A DNA stretch of 64,000 nucleotides from Giesbergeria anulus. GTDB lineage: Bacteria; Pseudomonadota; Gammaproteobacteria; Burkholderiales; Burkholderiaceae_C. Positions 44,403-53,276 of this stretch are shown in pieces. The stretch spans positions 738,910-802,909 of the forward strand of contig NZ_FOGD01000001.1 in assembly GCF_900111115.1 (NCBI RefSeq), in the 5' to 3' direction. Position 1 is the first letter of the stretch, and the number at the start of each line of letters is the position of its first letter. Below the pieces are notes generated by a model. It ran no database searches. It saw nothing but the letters and a program-made list of their open reading frames with translations, and was not told where the DNA came from. The translations under genes were made by a program, and so were the position numbers.

Positions 44403-44812
44403 CCTTTCCTATCCAAAAAACCGAAGCCGAGTGGCAAGCCCTACTGCAAGCCAAGAGCGCTGAACCCGGCGCGCTGCAAGTGACGCGCCATGCCGCTACG
44501 GAACGCCCCTTTACTGGCAAATACAACCAGCAATGGGCCGATGGCAGCTACCATTGCATCTGCTGCGGCAGCCAATTATTTGATGCCAACACCAAGTTTG
44601 ACGCCGGTTGTGGCTGGCCCAGCTTTTCACAGGCCCTGCCCGGTGCCATCACCGAAGTCATGGACTACAGCTTGGGCCGAGTCCGGGTAGAGACCGTGTG
44701 CAGCCAGTGCGGTGCCCACCTCGGCCATGTGTTTGAAGATGGCCCGGCCCCCACCGGCCTGCGCTACTGCATGAATTCTGCTGCACTGGACTTCACGCCC
44801 GACCCCTCCTAA
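44399..44812 (+). CDS. msrB: Peptide-methionine (R)-S-oxide reductase MsrB
   Basis: Repairs methionine-R-sulfoxide in proteins. The 137-residue product has both zinc-binding CxxC pairs (CICCGSQLF and [16 protein letters not shown]), the substrate region GCGWPSF and the catalytic Cys in [12 protein letters not shown]. The ATG overlaps the selO stop, so the two redox-linked genes are translationally coupled. In-frame codons upstream to 44,138 lie inside selO and are not used. Confidence 0.95.
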   Translation: MTFPIQKTEAEWQALLQAKSAEPGALQVTRHAATERPFTGKYNQQWADGSYHCICCGSQLFDANTKFDAGCGWPSFSQALPGAITEVMDYSLGRVRVETVCSQCGAHLGHVFEDGPAPTGLRYCMNSAALDFTPDPS

Positions 44813-44846
44813 GCCCCACACCCTATCGCTGCCACCACGCCATTTC

Positions 44847-45410
44847 ATGAAAATTCTGCTCGACTTTTTCCCCATCATCCTGTTTTTTGTCGCCTTCAAG
44901 CTTGGCGGCATTTATGTGGCTACTGCCGTGGCTATTGCCGCTACCGTGGTGCAAATTGCCTATCTGCGCTTTAAGCACGGCAAGGTCGAACCCATGCAGT
45001 GGCTCAGTTTGGGCGTGATTGTGCTGTTTGGTGGTGCCACCTTGTTGGCCCACAGTGAGACCTTTATCAAATGGAAACCCACCGTGCTTTACTGGCTGAT
45101 GGGCGGGGCGCTGCTAGTCGGGCAATTACTCTTTCGCAAGAACTTCATCAAGAGTTTGATGGGCGCGCAAATGCAGCTGCCTGATGCCATCTGGAACCAT
45201 CTCAATTGGGCTTGGGCCAGCTTTTTTGCCAGCATGGGCGTGCTCAATCTGTGGGTAGCCTACAACTTTGACACCGACACCTGGGTCAACTTCAAACTGT
45301 TTGGCGGCATGGGGCTGATGTTTGCTTTTGTCATCGCCCAAGGCTTGTACTTGGCCCGCCACATCAAAGAACCCGACATCGCCACCCCCAGCAAGGATGC
45401 CCAATCATGA
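44847..45410 (+). CDS. yciB: Inner membrane septation protein YciB/IspA
   Basis: A 187-residue protein with five hydrophobic segments, starting [25 protein letters not shown] and including [31 protein letters not shown], the conserved IspZ-family block. It is required for normal cell septation/envelope integrity in enterics. It follows msrB by 34 bases and overlaps bolA by 4 bases. Confidence 0.92.
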   Translation: MKILLDFFPIILFFVAFKLGGIYVATAVAIAATVVQIAYLRFKHGKVEPMQWLSLGVIVLFGGATLLAHSETFIKWKPTVLYWLMGGALLVGQLLFRKNFIKSLMGAQMQLPDAIWNHLNWAWASFFASMGVLNLWVAYNFDTDTWVNFKLFGGMGLMFAFVIAQGLYLARHIKEPDIATPSKDAQS

Positions 45411-45676
45411 GCACACAGCCCATCACTGCCAGCGGTTTGGCGCGCAGCCTGCACGCCGCACTGGCCCCCACCACCCTAGAAGTGCTAGACGAAAGCGCTG
45501 CACACGCGGGCCATGCTGGTGCCAATGCGACAGGTGCAGGCAGCCATTTTCGGATACGCATTGCATCACCATTGTTTACCAATTTGCCCCGTGTGCGTCA
45601 GCATCGCCTTGTGTATGATGCACTGCAAGAATGGATAGACCGTGGCGTGCATGCCATCGCCATTGACATTCTCTGA
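45407..45676 (+). CDS. bolA: BolA family protein
   Basis: Small (89 aa) BolA/YrbA-type protein that partners with monothiol glutaredoxins in iron-sulfur trafficking or stress regulation. The family core is visible: [20 protein letters not shown] (with a loop His), [12 protein letters not shown], then [26 protein letters not shown]. The invariant C-terminal His is in GVHAIAID. Starts within the yciB stop. Confidence 0.9.
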   Translation: MSTQPITASGLARSLHAALAPTTLEVLDESAAHAGHAGANATGAGSHFRIRIASPLFTNLPRVRQHRLVYDALQEWIDRGVHAIAIDIL

Positions 45677-45719
45677 ACTACTTTTTTTCTTTCTGCTTTT
45701 CCCTTTTTTGGATTTCCTC

Positions 45720-46505
45720 ATGAAGAAACAGCTCCTGTCCAGCCTCATGGCCGCCGCCATGCTGGGCACCTTGGCCCTGCCTGCTGCCGCGCAAAATTTG
45801 GCTGTTGTCAATGGCAAGCCCGTACCGGTCGAGCGCCTCAACACTATCAAAGAACAGGTAGAACGCTCGGGCCGCAAAGTCAGCGCTGAGATCGAAGCCC
45901 GTCTCAAAGACCAGATCATCACCGCCGAAGTGTTCACGCAAGAAGCGCAGCGCTTGGGCCTAGAGTCTTCGGCCAACTACAAAGCACAAATGGAACTGGC
46001 TCGCCAACAAGTGCTCATGAATGAACTGTTTGCCGACTACCAAGCCAAGAACCCAGTCACTGAGGCCGAAATCAAGGCCGAGTACGACAAGTTTGTGGCG
46101 GCCAATGGTGGCAAAGAATACAAAGCCAGCCACATCTTGGTAGAAAAAGAAGACGATGCCAAAGCGATCCTGGCCTCCATCAAAAAGGGCGGCAAGTTTG
46201 AAGACATCGCCAAAAAGCAATCCAAAGACCCAGGCTCTGGTGCCAAGGGTGGCAACCTAGACTGGGCCAACCCCGCCAGCTACGTACCTGAATTTACCGA
46301 AGCCCTGATCAAGCTGGAAAAAGGCAAAATGACCCAAACCCCGGTCAAGAGCCAATTTGGCTGGCACATCATCCGCTTGGATGACACCCGCCAAGCCCAA
46401 TTGCCCAAGCTCGACGAGGTCAAGCCCCAAGTAGCCCAACAACTGCAACAGCAAAAGGTCAGCCAGTACCAAGAAAGCCTGCGCGCCAAGGCCAAGGTGG
46501 AATAA
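45720..46505 (+). CDS. Periplasmic peptidylprolyl isomerase (parvulin/PpiC type)
   Basis: Envelope protein-folding factor. The 261-residue product has a signal peptide (MKKQLLSSLMAAAMLGTLAL, cleaved after AAA near residue 24), an N-terminal helical chaperone region and a parvulin domain at about residues 130-230 (YKASHILVEKEDDAKAILASI, SKDPGSGAKGGNLDW, FGWHIIRLDDTR). ATG at 45,720 is chosen. It is followed by a strong terminator. Confidence 0.92.
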   Translation: MKKQLLSSLMAAAMLGTLALPAAAQNLAVVNGKPVPVERLNTIKEQVERSGRKVSAEIEARLKDQIITAEVFTQEAQRLGLESSANYKAQMELARQQVLMNELFADYQAKNPVTEAEIKAEYDKFVAANGGKEYKASHILVEKEDDAKAILASIKKGGKFEDIAKKQSKDPGSGAKGGNLDWANPASYVPEFTEALIKLEKGKMTQTPVKSQFGWHIIRLDDTRQAQLPKLDEVKPQVAQQLQQQKVSQYQESLRAKAKVE

Positions 46506-46535
46506 GCCGCACTTTGCAGCCCACACTAACAACGA

Positions 46536-46558
46536 ACGCGGCTTTGGCCGCGTTTTTT
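46536..46558 (+). terminator. Rho-independent terminator after the PpiC-type gene
   Basis: ACGCGGC-TTTG-GCCGCGT stem followed by TTTTT, about 30 bases after the stop. Confidence 0.9.
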
Positions 46559-46592
46559 CTTGCCCTTGGTGGGCGAAGAAAGTCCAGGCAGT

Positions 46593-46627
46593 AAAAAAGC
46601 CTGTTGCACTTACGCACAACAGGCTTT
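46593..46627 (-). terminator. Rho-independent terminator after tRNA-Pro
   Basis: On the minus strand AAAGCCTGTTG and CAACAGGCTTT form an 11-bp stem followed by a T run, 8 bases past the tRNA 3' end. Confidence 0.85.
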
Positions 46628-46634
46628 CAAACGG

Positions 46635-46711
46635 TGGTCGGAGCGGCGGGATTCGAACTCGCGACCCTCTGCTCCCAAAGCAGATGCGCTACCAGGCTGC
46701 GCTACGCTCCG
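46635..46711 (-). tRNA. tRNA-Pro (anticodon TGG)
   Basis: A complete 77-base cloverleaf with encoded CCA: acceptor CGGAGCG/CGCTCCG, anticodon loop TTTGGGA (TGG) closed by TCTGC/GCAGA, T arm GCGAGTTCGAATCCCGC. No sign of an integration next to it. Confidence 0.95.
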
Positions 46712-46789
46712 ACAAGACTTGAATTATATCCCTGAAAAACGCCCAATCTAGGCCACAACGTTAAAAATCAGGAAAAAATACAAAAATGA

Positions 46790-47038
46790 TCAACGTGGGC
46801 TAGGGCCAGGGCCACGGCCAGCCAGATGGCGGAAGGTGATACGACCCTTGCTCAGGTCGTAGGGTGACATCTCTAGCGAAACCTTGTCGCCCGCCAAAAT
46901 ACGGATGTGGTGCTTGCGCATTTTGCCGCCGGTGTAGGCAATCAGCTGGTGCCCATTTTCTAGCGTCACGCGAAAGCGCGAGTCGGGCAGCACTTCGGTC
47001 ACGCTGCCCTGCATTTCAATCAGTTCTTCTTTAGCCAT
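46790..47038 (-). CDS. infA: Translation initiation factor IF-1
   Basis: Small S1/OB-fold factor that binds the ribosomal A site during initiation. The 82-residue product begins [20 protein letters not shown] and contains [20 protein letters not shown] and [18 protein letters not shown]. The tail ([11 protein letters not shown]) is longer than in the canonical 72-residue IF-1. This resembles the second, non-ribosomal-operon paralogue found in many Burkholderiales. Confidence 0.95.
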   Translation of the reverse strand: MAKEELIEMQGSVTEVLPDSRFRVTLENGHQLIAYTGGKMRKHHIRILAGDKVSLEMSPYDLSKGRITFRHLAGRGPGPSPR

Positions 47039-47307
47039 TGTTTATCTCGTAAAAAGCAAATCGGTGTGTTTAGCGTGTCTTATCACCCTGTACCTGTAAA
47101 GGGTGGGCTGCACTTGGCGTGGCGGGCTGTGAGGGTCGCTGCACCCGCAAAGCAGGTGAGGAAGGTGCCGTGGAGAGACGGCTTCAATGTGCATGCAGAA
47201 CGCGCCGTGCATGAGCGCTATCGATTGTAACGCGCTTGCAGCAAAGACATATCATTTTCTTTGCGCACCGATAGAATGGCCCATCCACCATTACCAGCCC
47301 CTTGCCT

Positions 47308-48159
47308 GTGTCCGATCGTCTTGCTGTCTTGCCACAATATCTTTTGCCCCAGCGGGCGTTGACCACGCTGGCCGGTCGTGTTGCCCACACACAGGGCGGA
47401 GCTTGGACTACGGCGTTGATTCGCCGTTTTGTGGCCCGTTATGGTGTGGATATGTCAGAGGCTGCAGAGCCAGATATCAGCCGATACGCTAGCTTTAACG
47501 ACTTTTTTACCAGATCCCTGAAACCGGGTGCACGGCCTTTGGCGCAAGCCGATTGGATTTGCCCCGTAGACGGGGCGGTGAGCCAATCGGGAGCCATTGA
47601 GGGCGATCAAATTTTTCAGGCCAAAGGCCACCGCTACAGCACCAGCGCACTACTAGGGGGCGATGCTGCCTTGGCCGCGCAGTTTGCCAACGGCCATTTT
47701 GCGACCATTTACCTCAGCCCACGCGACTACCACCGCATTCACATGCCTTGTGCTGGCCGCTTGCAACGCATGGTGCATGTACCGGGGGCGCTGTTCTCGG
47801 TCAACCCAACCACTGCACGCGGCGTGCCGGGTCTGTTTGCTCGCAACGAGCGCGTGGTGTGCCTGTTTGATACCACCAACGGCCCGATGGTGCTGGTGTT
47901 GGTGGGCGCTACCATTGTGGGTAGCATGGCTACGGTGTGGCATGGGCAAGTCAACCCGCCACGCTCCGGGCAATTGCGCAGTTGGAGCTATACCGATCAA
48001 AACATTCACCTAGAACAAGGCCAAGAGATGGGGCGCTTTCTGCTCGGCTCAACCGTGGTGCTGTTGTTTCCACCCGGCCCGCTGCATTTCAATGCCGATT
48101 GGGCCCCGGCCAAGCCGGTACGGCTGGGCCAAGCAATGGCGCAGCGCAAAGCCACCTGA
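47308..48159 (+). CDS. psd: Phosphatidylserine decarboxylase
   Basis: Pyruvoyl enzyme converting phosphatidylserine to phosphatidylethanolamine. The 283-residue product has the conserved NDFFTRSLKPGARP and CPVDGAVSQSG, the HRIHMPCAGRL block, and the self-cleavage site LGST in FLLGSTVVLLF, where the Ser becomes the pyruvoyl group. GTG at 47,308 (VSDRLAVLPQYLLP) is preferred; TTG at 47,302 is possible. Its partner pssA is far away, at 6,863. Confidence 0.94.
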   Translation: MSDRLAVLPQYLLPQRALTTLAGRVAHTQGGAWTTALIRRFVARYGVDMSEAAEPDISRYASFNDFFTRSLKPGARPLAQADWICPVDGAVSQSGAIEGDQIFQAKGHRYSTSALLGGDAALAAQFANGHFATIYLSPRDYHRIHMPCAGRLQRMVHVPGALFSVNPTTARGVPGLFARNERVVCLFDTTNGPMVLVLVGATIVGSMATVWHGQVNPPRSGQLRSWSYTDQNIHLEQGQEMGRFLLGSTVVLLFPPGPLHFNADWAPAKPVRLGQAMAQRKAT

Positions 48160-48181
48160 ACCGGCGCACCGGCCCAAAGCA

Positions 48182-48442
48182 TCAGCGGCGCACTTGACGC
48201 TCAATAGAAAACGTGGCCGGAGCTACGCGCAAGGTTTCGGGGCGCACCGGGTGCTCGAATCCGTTCAGATAAACCCACAGCTCGCGACGGCGAATCATCA
48301 CGTAGCTGACGGTATGCTTTTTACCAGCCCACAAAACCACCGTGCCTGGCCGAAACAAAGGCATACGAAAGAGCTTGCCATCCACCGGACTGGCATCTAG
48401 GCTCAGGATCTTTTTTTTGGCTACCAATGGAACTGGAATCAT
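48182..48442 (-). CDS. Conserved hypothetical small protein (86 aa)
   Basis: No named family recognised. The product is basic and beta-rich (KLFRMPLFRPGTVVLWAGKK, HTVSYVMIRRRELWVYLNG) without a membrane segment. It may be an RNA- or DNA-binding small fold. ATG at 48,442, or GTG two codons upstream. It converges with psd, 22 bases apart. Confidence 0.6.
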   Translation of the reverse strand: MIPVPLVAKKKILSLDASPVDGKLFRMPLFRPGTVVLWAGKKHTVSYVMIRRRELWVYLNGFEHPVRPETLRVAPATFSIERQVRR

Positions 48443-48573
48443 TGCCACAATGCTATCGCACTAGAGGCCCCCTTGGCACATAGGCGAGGTGATGACATGG
48501 AGCCCTAACGGGAAATTGTTGTTTTAGCGTACAGGGGCAAGGGCCATGTAAGTGGCGCAGGATAATCACGCCC

Positions 48574-50571
48574 ATGTCTCTCCTGCCCTATCAGCTTGAA
48601 TTACTCTCCCCGGCACGCGATGCCGATATTGGCATTGAAGCCATCAACCACGGTGCCGATGCCGTTTATATTGGCGGCCCAGCCTTTGGTGCCCGTGCCG
48701 GTGCTGGCAATGATTTGCGCAACCTAGAGCGCCTGATCGGCCACGCACACCGGTTTCATAGCCGCATTTTTATCACCCTCAACACCATTTTGCGCGACGA
48801 TGAGCTAGATGGCGCACGCCAAATGGCTTGGGATGTGTACCACGCCGGGGCCGATGCCCTGATTATCCAAGACATGGGCTTGCTAGAGCTAGACTTGCCC
48901 CCGATCCAGCTCCATGCCAGCACCCAAACTGACATCCGTACGCCAGAAAAAGCCCGTTTTTTACAAGATGTGGGTTTGAGCCAGATTGTGCTGGCGCGTG
49001 AACTGACAGTAGCGCAAATTGCCGCTATACGCGCCGCCACCGACCCGGCACGCTGCGCCATTGAATTTTTTGTGCATGGTGCCCTGTGCGTGGCCTACAG
49101 CGGCCAGTGCAACATCAGCCACGCCCACACTGGCCGCAGTGCCAATCGGGGCGATTGCAGCCAAGCCTGCCGCTTGCCCTACCAAGTGGTAGATGACACA
49201 GGCCGCTTTGTAGCCCACGATAAGCATGTACTGAGCATGAAGGACAACAACCAAAGCGAGAACTTGCGCGCTTTGGTGGATGCTGGGGTGCGCAGTTTCA
49301 AGATTGAGGGCCGCTACAAAGACATGGCCTATGTCAAAAATATCACCGCACACTACCGCAAGCTGCTCGATGATATTTTGGAAGAGCGCCAGTTTTCTGA
49401 ACAGCCGCTGGCGCGGGCCTCCAGCGGCCAAACCACCTTTAGCTTTACCCCCGATCCGCTGCAAAACTTTAACCGCGAGTTCACGGATTATTTTGTCAAT
49501 GGCCGCCAAGAAGACATCGGTGCCTTTGACACGCCCAAAAACCCCGGCCAAGCCATCGGCTGGGTCACCAAGCTGGGGCCAGATTTTGTGGAGTTGGAAG
49601 TAAGCAACCCCGACACCGTGCTGCACAACGGCGATGGCCTGTGCTACTACGACCTGCAAAAAGAGCTGGTCGGGCTGGCTATCAACCGAGCCGAGCCGGT
49701 ATCGCCGCGCAACAAAACGCAGTGGCGCGTCTTCCCGAAAGACCCGATGGAGGGTTTGAAGGATTTGCGCAAGGGCACCGAAATCAACCGCAACCGGGAT
49801 ATGGATTGGGTACGCACGCTGGACAAAAAGTCCAGCGACCGGCGCATCGGCCTGTGGGTGCAACTGGCTGAAACGGCCACTGGCTTTGCCCTGACCCTGA
49901 CCGATGAAGATGGTTTTGCTGGCACGGCCACCGTAGAGCAAACGCACCAGCCCGCCACTGATGCCAACAAGGCAGAAGCCAACCTGCGGGAACAATTAGG
50001 CCGCTTGGGTGCCACCCTCTTTGCCGTGCATGACATCAGCCTGTCGCTGGCACAGCCGTGGTTTGTTCCGGCCTCGGTGCTCAATGCGCTGCGCCGTGAT
50101 GCCGTGGCGGCCCTAGAGGCTGCCCGCACCAGCGGCTTACAACGCCTGCCGCGCGCCCAGCCAGTGGTGCCTCCGGTGCCATACCCTGAAGACACCCTGA
50201 GCTATCTGGCCAACGTCTTTAACCACAAGGCCCGTGATTTTTATGCCAAGCACGGCGTGCGGGTGATTGATGCCGCCTACGAAAGCCACGAGGAAGAAGG
50301 CGAAGTGAGCCTGATGATCACCAAGCATTGCGTGCGCTTTTCCCTCAGCCTGTGCCCCAAGCAAGCCAAGGGCGTCATTGGCGTCAAAGGCACGATCAAA
50401 GCCGAGCCGCTGCACCTCATCAATGGCAAAGAAAAACTGACCCTGCGCTTTGATTGCAAACCTTGCGAGATGCACGTGATGGGCAAAATCAAGCGCTCGG
50501 TGTTACAACAGCAGCAAAGAGCGGCTCAAGAGCAACCCTTGCAGTTTTACCGCACCCGCCCACCAGCCTAA
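48574..50571 (+). CDS. rlhA: U32-family 23S rRNA hydroxylase-like protein (RlhA/YdcP)
   Basis: Peptidase U32 homologue. The 665-residue length and the C-terminal DUF3656 part match the RlhA subgroup, which makes 5-hydroxycytidine at C2501 of 23S rRNA rather than being a protease. Seen: N-terminal U32 core with INHGADAVYIGGPAFGARA, LITLNTILRDDEL-type strand, HASTQTDI, the Cys pairs of the iron-sulfur binding region (FVHGALCVAYSGQC, RGDCSQACRLPY) and the C-terminal RFDCKPCEMHVMG. The function assignment is by family length and architecture. Confidence 0.85.
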   Translation: MSLLPYQLELLSPARDADIGIEAINHGADAVYIGGPAFGARAGAGNDLRNLERLIGHAHRFHSRIFITLNTILRDDELDGARQMAWDVYHAGADALIIQDMGLLELDLPPIQLHASTQTDIRTPEKARFLQDVGLSQIVLARELTVAQIAAIRAATDPARCAIEFFVHGALCVAYSGQCNISHAHTGRSANRGDCSQACRLPYQVVDDTGRFVAHDKHVLSMKDNNQSENLRALVDAGVRSFKIEGRYKDMAYVKNITAHYRKLLDDILEERQFSEQPLARASSGQTTFSFTPDPLQNFNREFTDYFVNGRQEDIGAFDTPKNPGQAIGWVTKLGPDFVELEVSNPDTVLHNGDGLCYYDLQKELVGLAINRAEPVSPRNKTQWRVFPKDPMEGLKDLRKGTEINRNRDMDWVRTLDKKSSDRRIGLWVQLAETATGFALTLTDEDGFAGTATVEQTHQPATDANKAEANLREQLGRLGATLFAVHDISLSLAQPWFVPASVLNALRRDAVAALEAARTSGLQRLPRAQPVVPPVPYPEDTLSYLANVFNHKARDFYAKHGVRVIDAAYESHEEEGEVSLMITKHCVRFSLSLCPKQAKGVIGVKGTIKAEPLHLINGKEKLTLRFDCKPCEMHVMGKIKRSVLQQQQRAAQEQPLQFYRTRPPA

Positions 50572-50609
50572 GTACGTGTTGACGCCCTCAACACCTAGGA
50601 GACAAGCCC

Positions 50610-53273
50610 ATGTCCACCCCCATTCAGCCGGGCGAATGCTATTTGCAGGATATCGACGCACTGGCCCAAGCCCAAGCCGTTGATCTGGCGCAGGGCTTGG
50701 GCAGCGAAGAGGTCTCCCGCCGCACCCACACCCATGGCCCCAATGAGCTCGCAGCGGGCAAAACCCGCAGCCCTTGGCAGTTGTTGCTAGACCAGTTCAA
50801 AGACTTTATGGTGCTGGTGCTGTTGGGGGCAGCCGTCATCTCCGGGTTGGTGGGTGAGTTGACCGATACGCTGGTCATTTTGCTCATTGTGGTGCTCAAT
50901 GCGGTGATTGGCTTTGTGCAGGCTTGGCGGGCCGACAAAGCCTTGGCAGCACTGCGCCAATTGGCCGCAGCCCATGCTACGGTGCTGCGCAATGGCCAAG
51001 TGCAGGTGGTGCCCGCCAGTGTGCTGGTGCCCGGCGACATTGTGCTGCTGGAGGCAGGCAACCAAATTCCTGCTGATCTGCGCCTGATCGAGATTGCGCA
51101 ACTGCAAGTAGATGAGTCAGCCCTGACCGGCGAATCCGTCACCGTGGCCAAACAAACCGCCACCCTGCAACGCGAAGGCACCAATGCCTTGGGTGACCGT
51201 ACGAATATGGCCTTCAAGGGCACCACGGCCACGCATGGCCGGGGGCGGGGGCTGGTGGTAGCCACCGGGATGCGCACTGAACTGGGTAAGGTAGCCACCT
51301 TGCTCGACAGCGGCGAGCGCAGCACACCGCTGCAATTGCGCTTGGCCGCTTTTGGCAAAAAACTGGCCTTGGCGGTACTGGCTATTTGTGCCATCTTGTT
51401 TATCACCGGCCTGCTGCGCGGAGAAAACCCGGCACTGATCGCCCTGACCGCCATCAGCTTGGCCGTGGCTGCTATCCCGGAGGCGCTGCCCGCCGTAGTC
51501 ACCATCTTGTTGGCACTGGGAGCACGGCGCATGGTCGGGGTCAATGCGCTGGTGCGGCGCTTGCCCTCGGTAGAAACGCTGGGTTCTGTCACTACCATCT
51601 GTTCCGACAAAACCGGTACCCTGACGCAAAACCGGATGCACGCCGAATTGGTGTTGGCCTTGGGCCAGCGCTGGGTGCCGGGCGACCCGCTGCCCAGCCC
51701 TGTACATACCGAAGCCCTGCGCGCTGCCGCCCTGTGCAACGATGCGGCACGGCATGGCAGCGACCAAGACAGTGCCACAGCGGGCAACGCTTGGCAAGGC
51801 GACCCCACCGAAACCGCCTTGGTGCTGGCTGCCCATGCCGGGGGCGTAGAAAAAGCAGCACTGGATGCCGCCAGCCCGCGTGTGCAAGAGCAACCTTTTG
51901 ACTCTGAGCGCAAGCGCATGACCACCTTCCACAAAGAGGGGGATGGCTTTGTCGCTTACACCAAAGGCGCGCCTGAATCCATGCTGCCACGCTGCACCCG
52001 ACAATGGACGCCCGACGGCCCGCAGCCGCTAGACACAGAAGCGGTACTACAAACAGCCCAAACCTTGGCCGCACAAGGCTTGCGCGTGCTGGCGCTGGCG
52101 CGGCGCAGCCATACCCTCCTGCCCGATACCAATGCCCTTGAAGCCGTAGAAAACGAACTGGAACTGCTGGGCTTGATCGCCCTGATTGATCCACCGCGCA
52201 CTGAGGCACAGGCTGCGGTGCGCGACTGCATTACCGCAGGCATCATTCCGGTGATGATTACCGGCGACCACCCCGCCACCGCCCGCGCCATTGCCCACCG
52301 GCTGGGCATTGTCGATAGCACCGAGGCCCCAGTGCTGACTGGCGCTGATTTAACCAGCATGAACGATGCAGCCTTACAAGCCCAAGTGGGGCGGGTGCGG
52401 GTGTACGCACGGGTAGACCCGGCACAGAAAATCCGCATCGTCGAGGCGCTACAGGCCCAAGGCCATTTTGTGGCCATGACGGGCGATGGTGTCAATGATG
52501 CCCCGGCGCTCAAACGTGCCGATATTGGCATTGCGATGGGCAAAGGCGGCACCGATGTGGCGCGTGAAGCCTCCAGCTTGGTGCTGCTGGACGATAACTT
52601 TGCCACCATTGTGGCGGCAGTGAAAGAAGGGCGGCGCATCTACGACAACATCCGCAAGTTTGTTCGTTACACCATGACCGACAACTCTGGGGAGATCATC
52701 ACCATCTGCATGGCCCCGTTGCTGGGGCTGCCCATGCCGCTGTTGCCAATTCATATTTTGTGGGTCAATTTGGTCACTGATGGCCTGCCAGGGCTGGCCT
52801 TGGCCACCGAGCCTGCCGAGCGCAACATCATGCGCCGTCCTCCCCGCCCGCCCACCGAGAGCATGTTTGCTGGCGGTATGTGGCAGCATATTTTGGGCAT
52901 TGGCCTGCTGCTGGGGGCCTTGTGCTTGGGGGTGCAGGCTTGGGCGATAGACACCGGCCACGATAATTGGCAAACGATGGTGTTTACCGTGCTCATCCTA
53001 GGCCAGATGGCGCACATCATGGGCATCCGCTCCGAAACCGAGCCGCTGTGGCGCTTGGGCTTGCGCACCAACTTGCCGCTGCTGGGGGCCGTGGTATTGA
53101 CCTTCGTTTTGCAGATGGCGACTATTTATGTGCCCGCGCTCAACCCCATTTTTAAAACCCAGCCCCTCAGTGCTCTGGAGCTGGGTGTTTGCTTGGCAGC
53201 GGCCTCGATGATGTATGTGGCCGTGGAGCTGGAAAAGCTGTGGCGCAATCGGCCATCGCGGCGCGTGGTTTGA
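50610..53273 (+). CDS. Cation-translocating P-type ATPase (P2A, calcium type)
   Basis: Inner-membrane P-type ATPase of the PacL/PMR1 group, most likely a Ca2+ (or Mn2+) exporter. The 887-residue product has the N-terminal cation-ATPase domain, the actuator motif ESALTGESVTV, M4 motif AIPEALPAVVT, the phosphorylation site DKTGTLTQN (Asp333), the KGAPESM nucleotide-binding motif, and the hinge GDGVNDAPALKRADIGIAMG. The C-terminal six-helix domain is complete. It follows the U32 gene and converges with an MFS exporter gene, with only three bases between the two stops. Confidence 0.93.
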   Translation: MSTPIQPGECYLQDIDALAQAQAVDLAQGLGSEEVSRRTHTHGPNELAAGKTRSPWQLLLDQFKDFMVLVLLGAAVISGLVGELTDTLVILLIVVLNAVIGFVQAWRADKALAALRQLAAAHATVLRNGQVQVVPASVLVPGDIVLLEAGNQIPADLRLIEIAQLQVDESALTGESVTVAKQTATLQREGTNALGDRTNMAFKGTTATHGRGRGLVVATGMRTELGKVATLLDSGERSTPLQLRLAAFGKKLALAVLAICAILFITGLLRGENPALIALTAISLAVAAIPEALPAVVTILLALGARRMVGVNALVRRLPSVETLGSVTTICSDKTGTLTQNRMHAELVLALGQRWVPGDPLPSPVHTEALRAAALCNDAARHGSDQDSATAGNAWQGDPTETALVLAAHAGGVEKAALDAASPRVQEQPFDSERKRMTTFHKEGDGFVAYTKGAPESMLPRCTRQWTPDGPQPLDTEAVLQTAQTLAAQGLRVLALARRSHTLLPDTNALEAVENELELLGLIALIDPPRTEAQAAVRDCITAGIIPVMITGDHPATARAIAHRLGIVDSTEAPVLTGADLTSMNDAALQAQVGRVRVYARVDPAQKIRIVEALQAQGHFVAMTGDGVNDAPALKRADIGIAMGKGGTDVAREASSLVLLDDNFATIVAAVKEGRRIYDNIRKFVRYTMTDNSGEIITICMAPLLGLPMPLLPIHILWVNLVTDGLPGLALATEPAERNIMRRPPRPPTESMFAGGMWQHILGIGLLLGALCLGVQAWAIDTGHDNWQTMVFTVLILGQMAHIMGIRSETEPLWRLGLRTNLPLLGAVVLTFVLQMATIYVPALNPIFKTQPLSALELGVCLAAASMMYVAVELEKLWRNRPSRRVV

Positions 53274-53276
53274 TCT

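Noticed and set aside
46635-46711. tRNA-Pro as a second integration site
   Set aside because: No duplicate of its 3' end and no integrase gene are found near it; it is followed by its own terminator.
47040-47300. Structured RNA between infA and psd (GAGGAAGGTGCC stretch)
   Set aside because: A slight resemblance to an RNase P-type core was not supported by the flanking sequence; only short GC-rich stems are visible.
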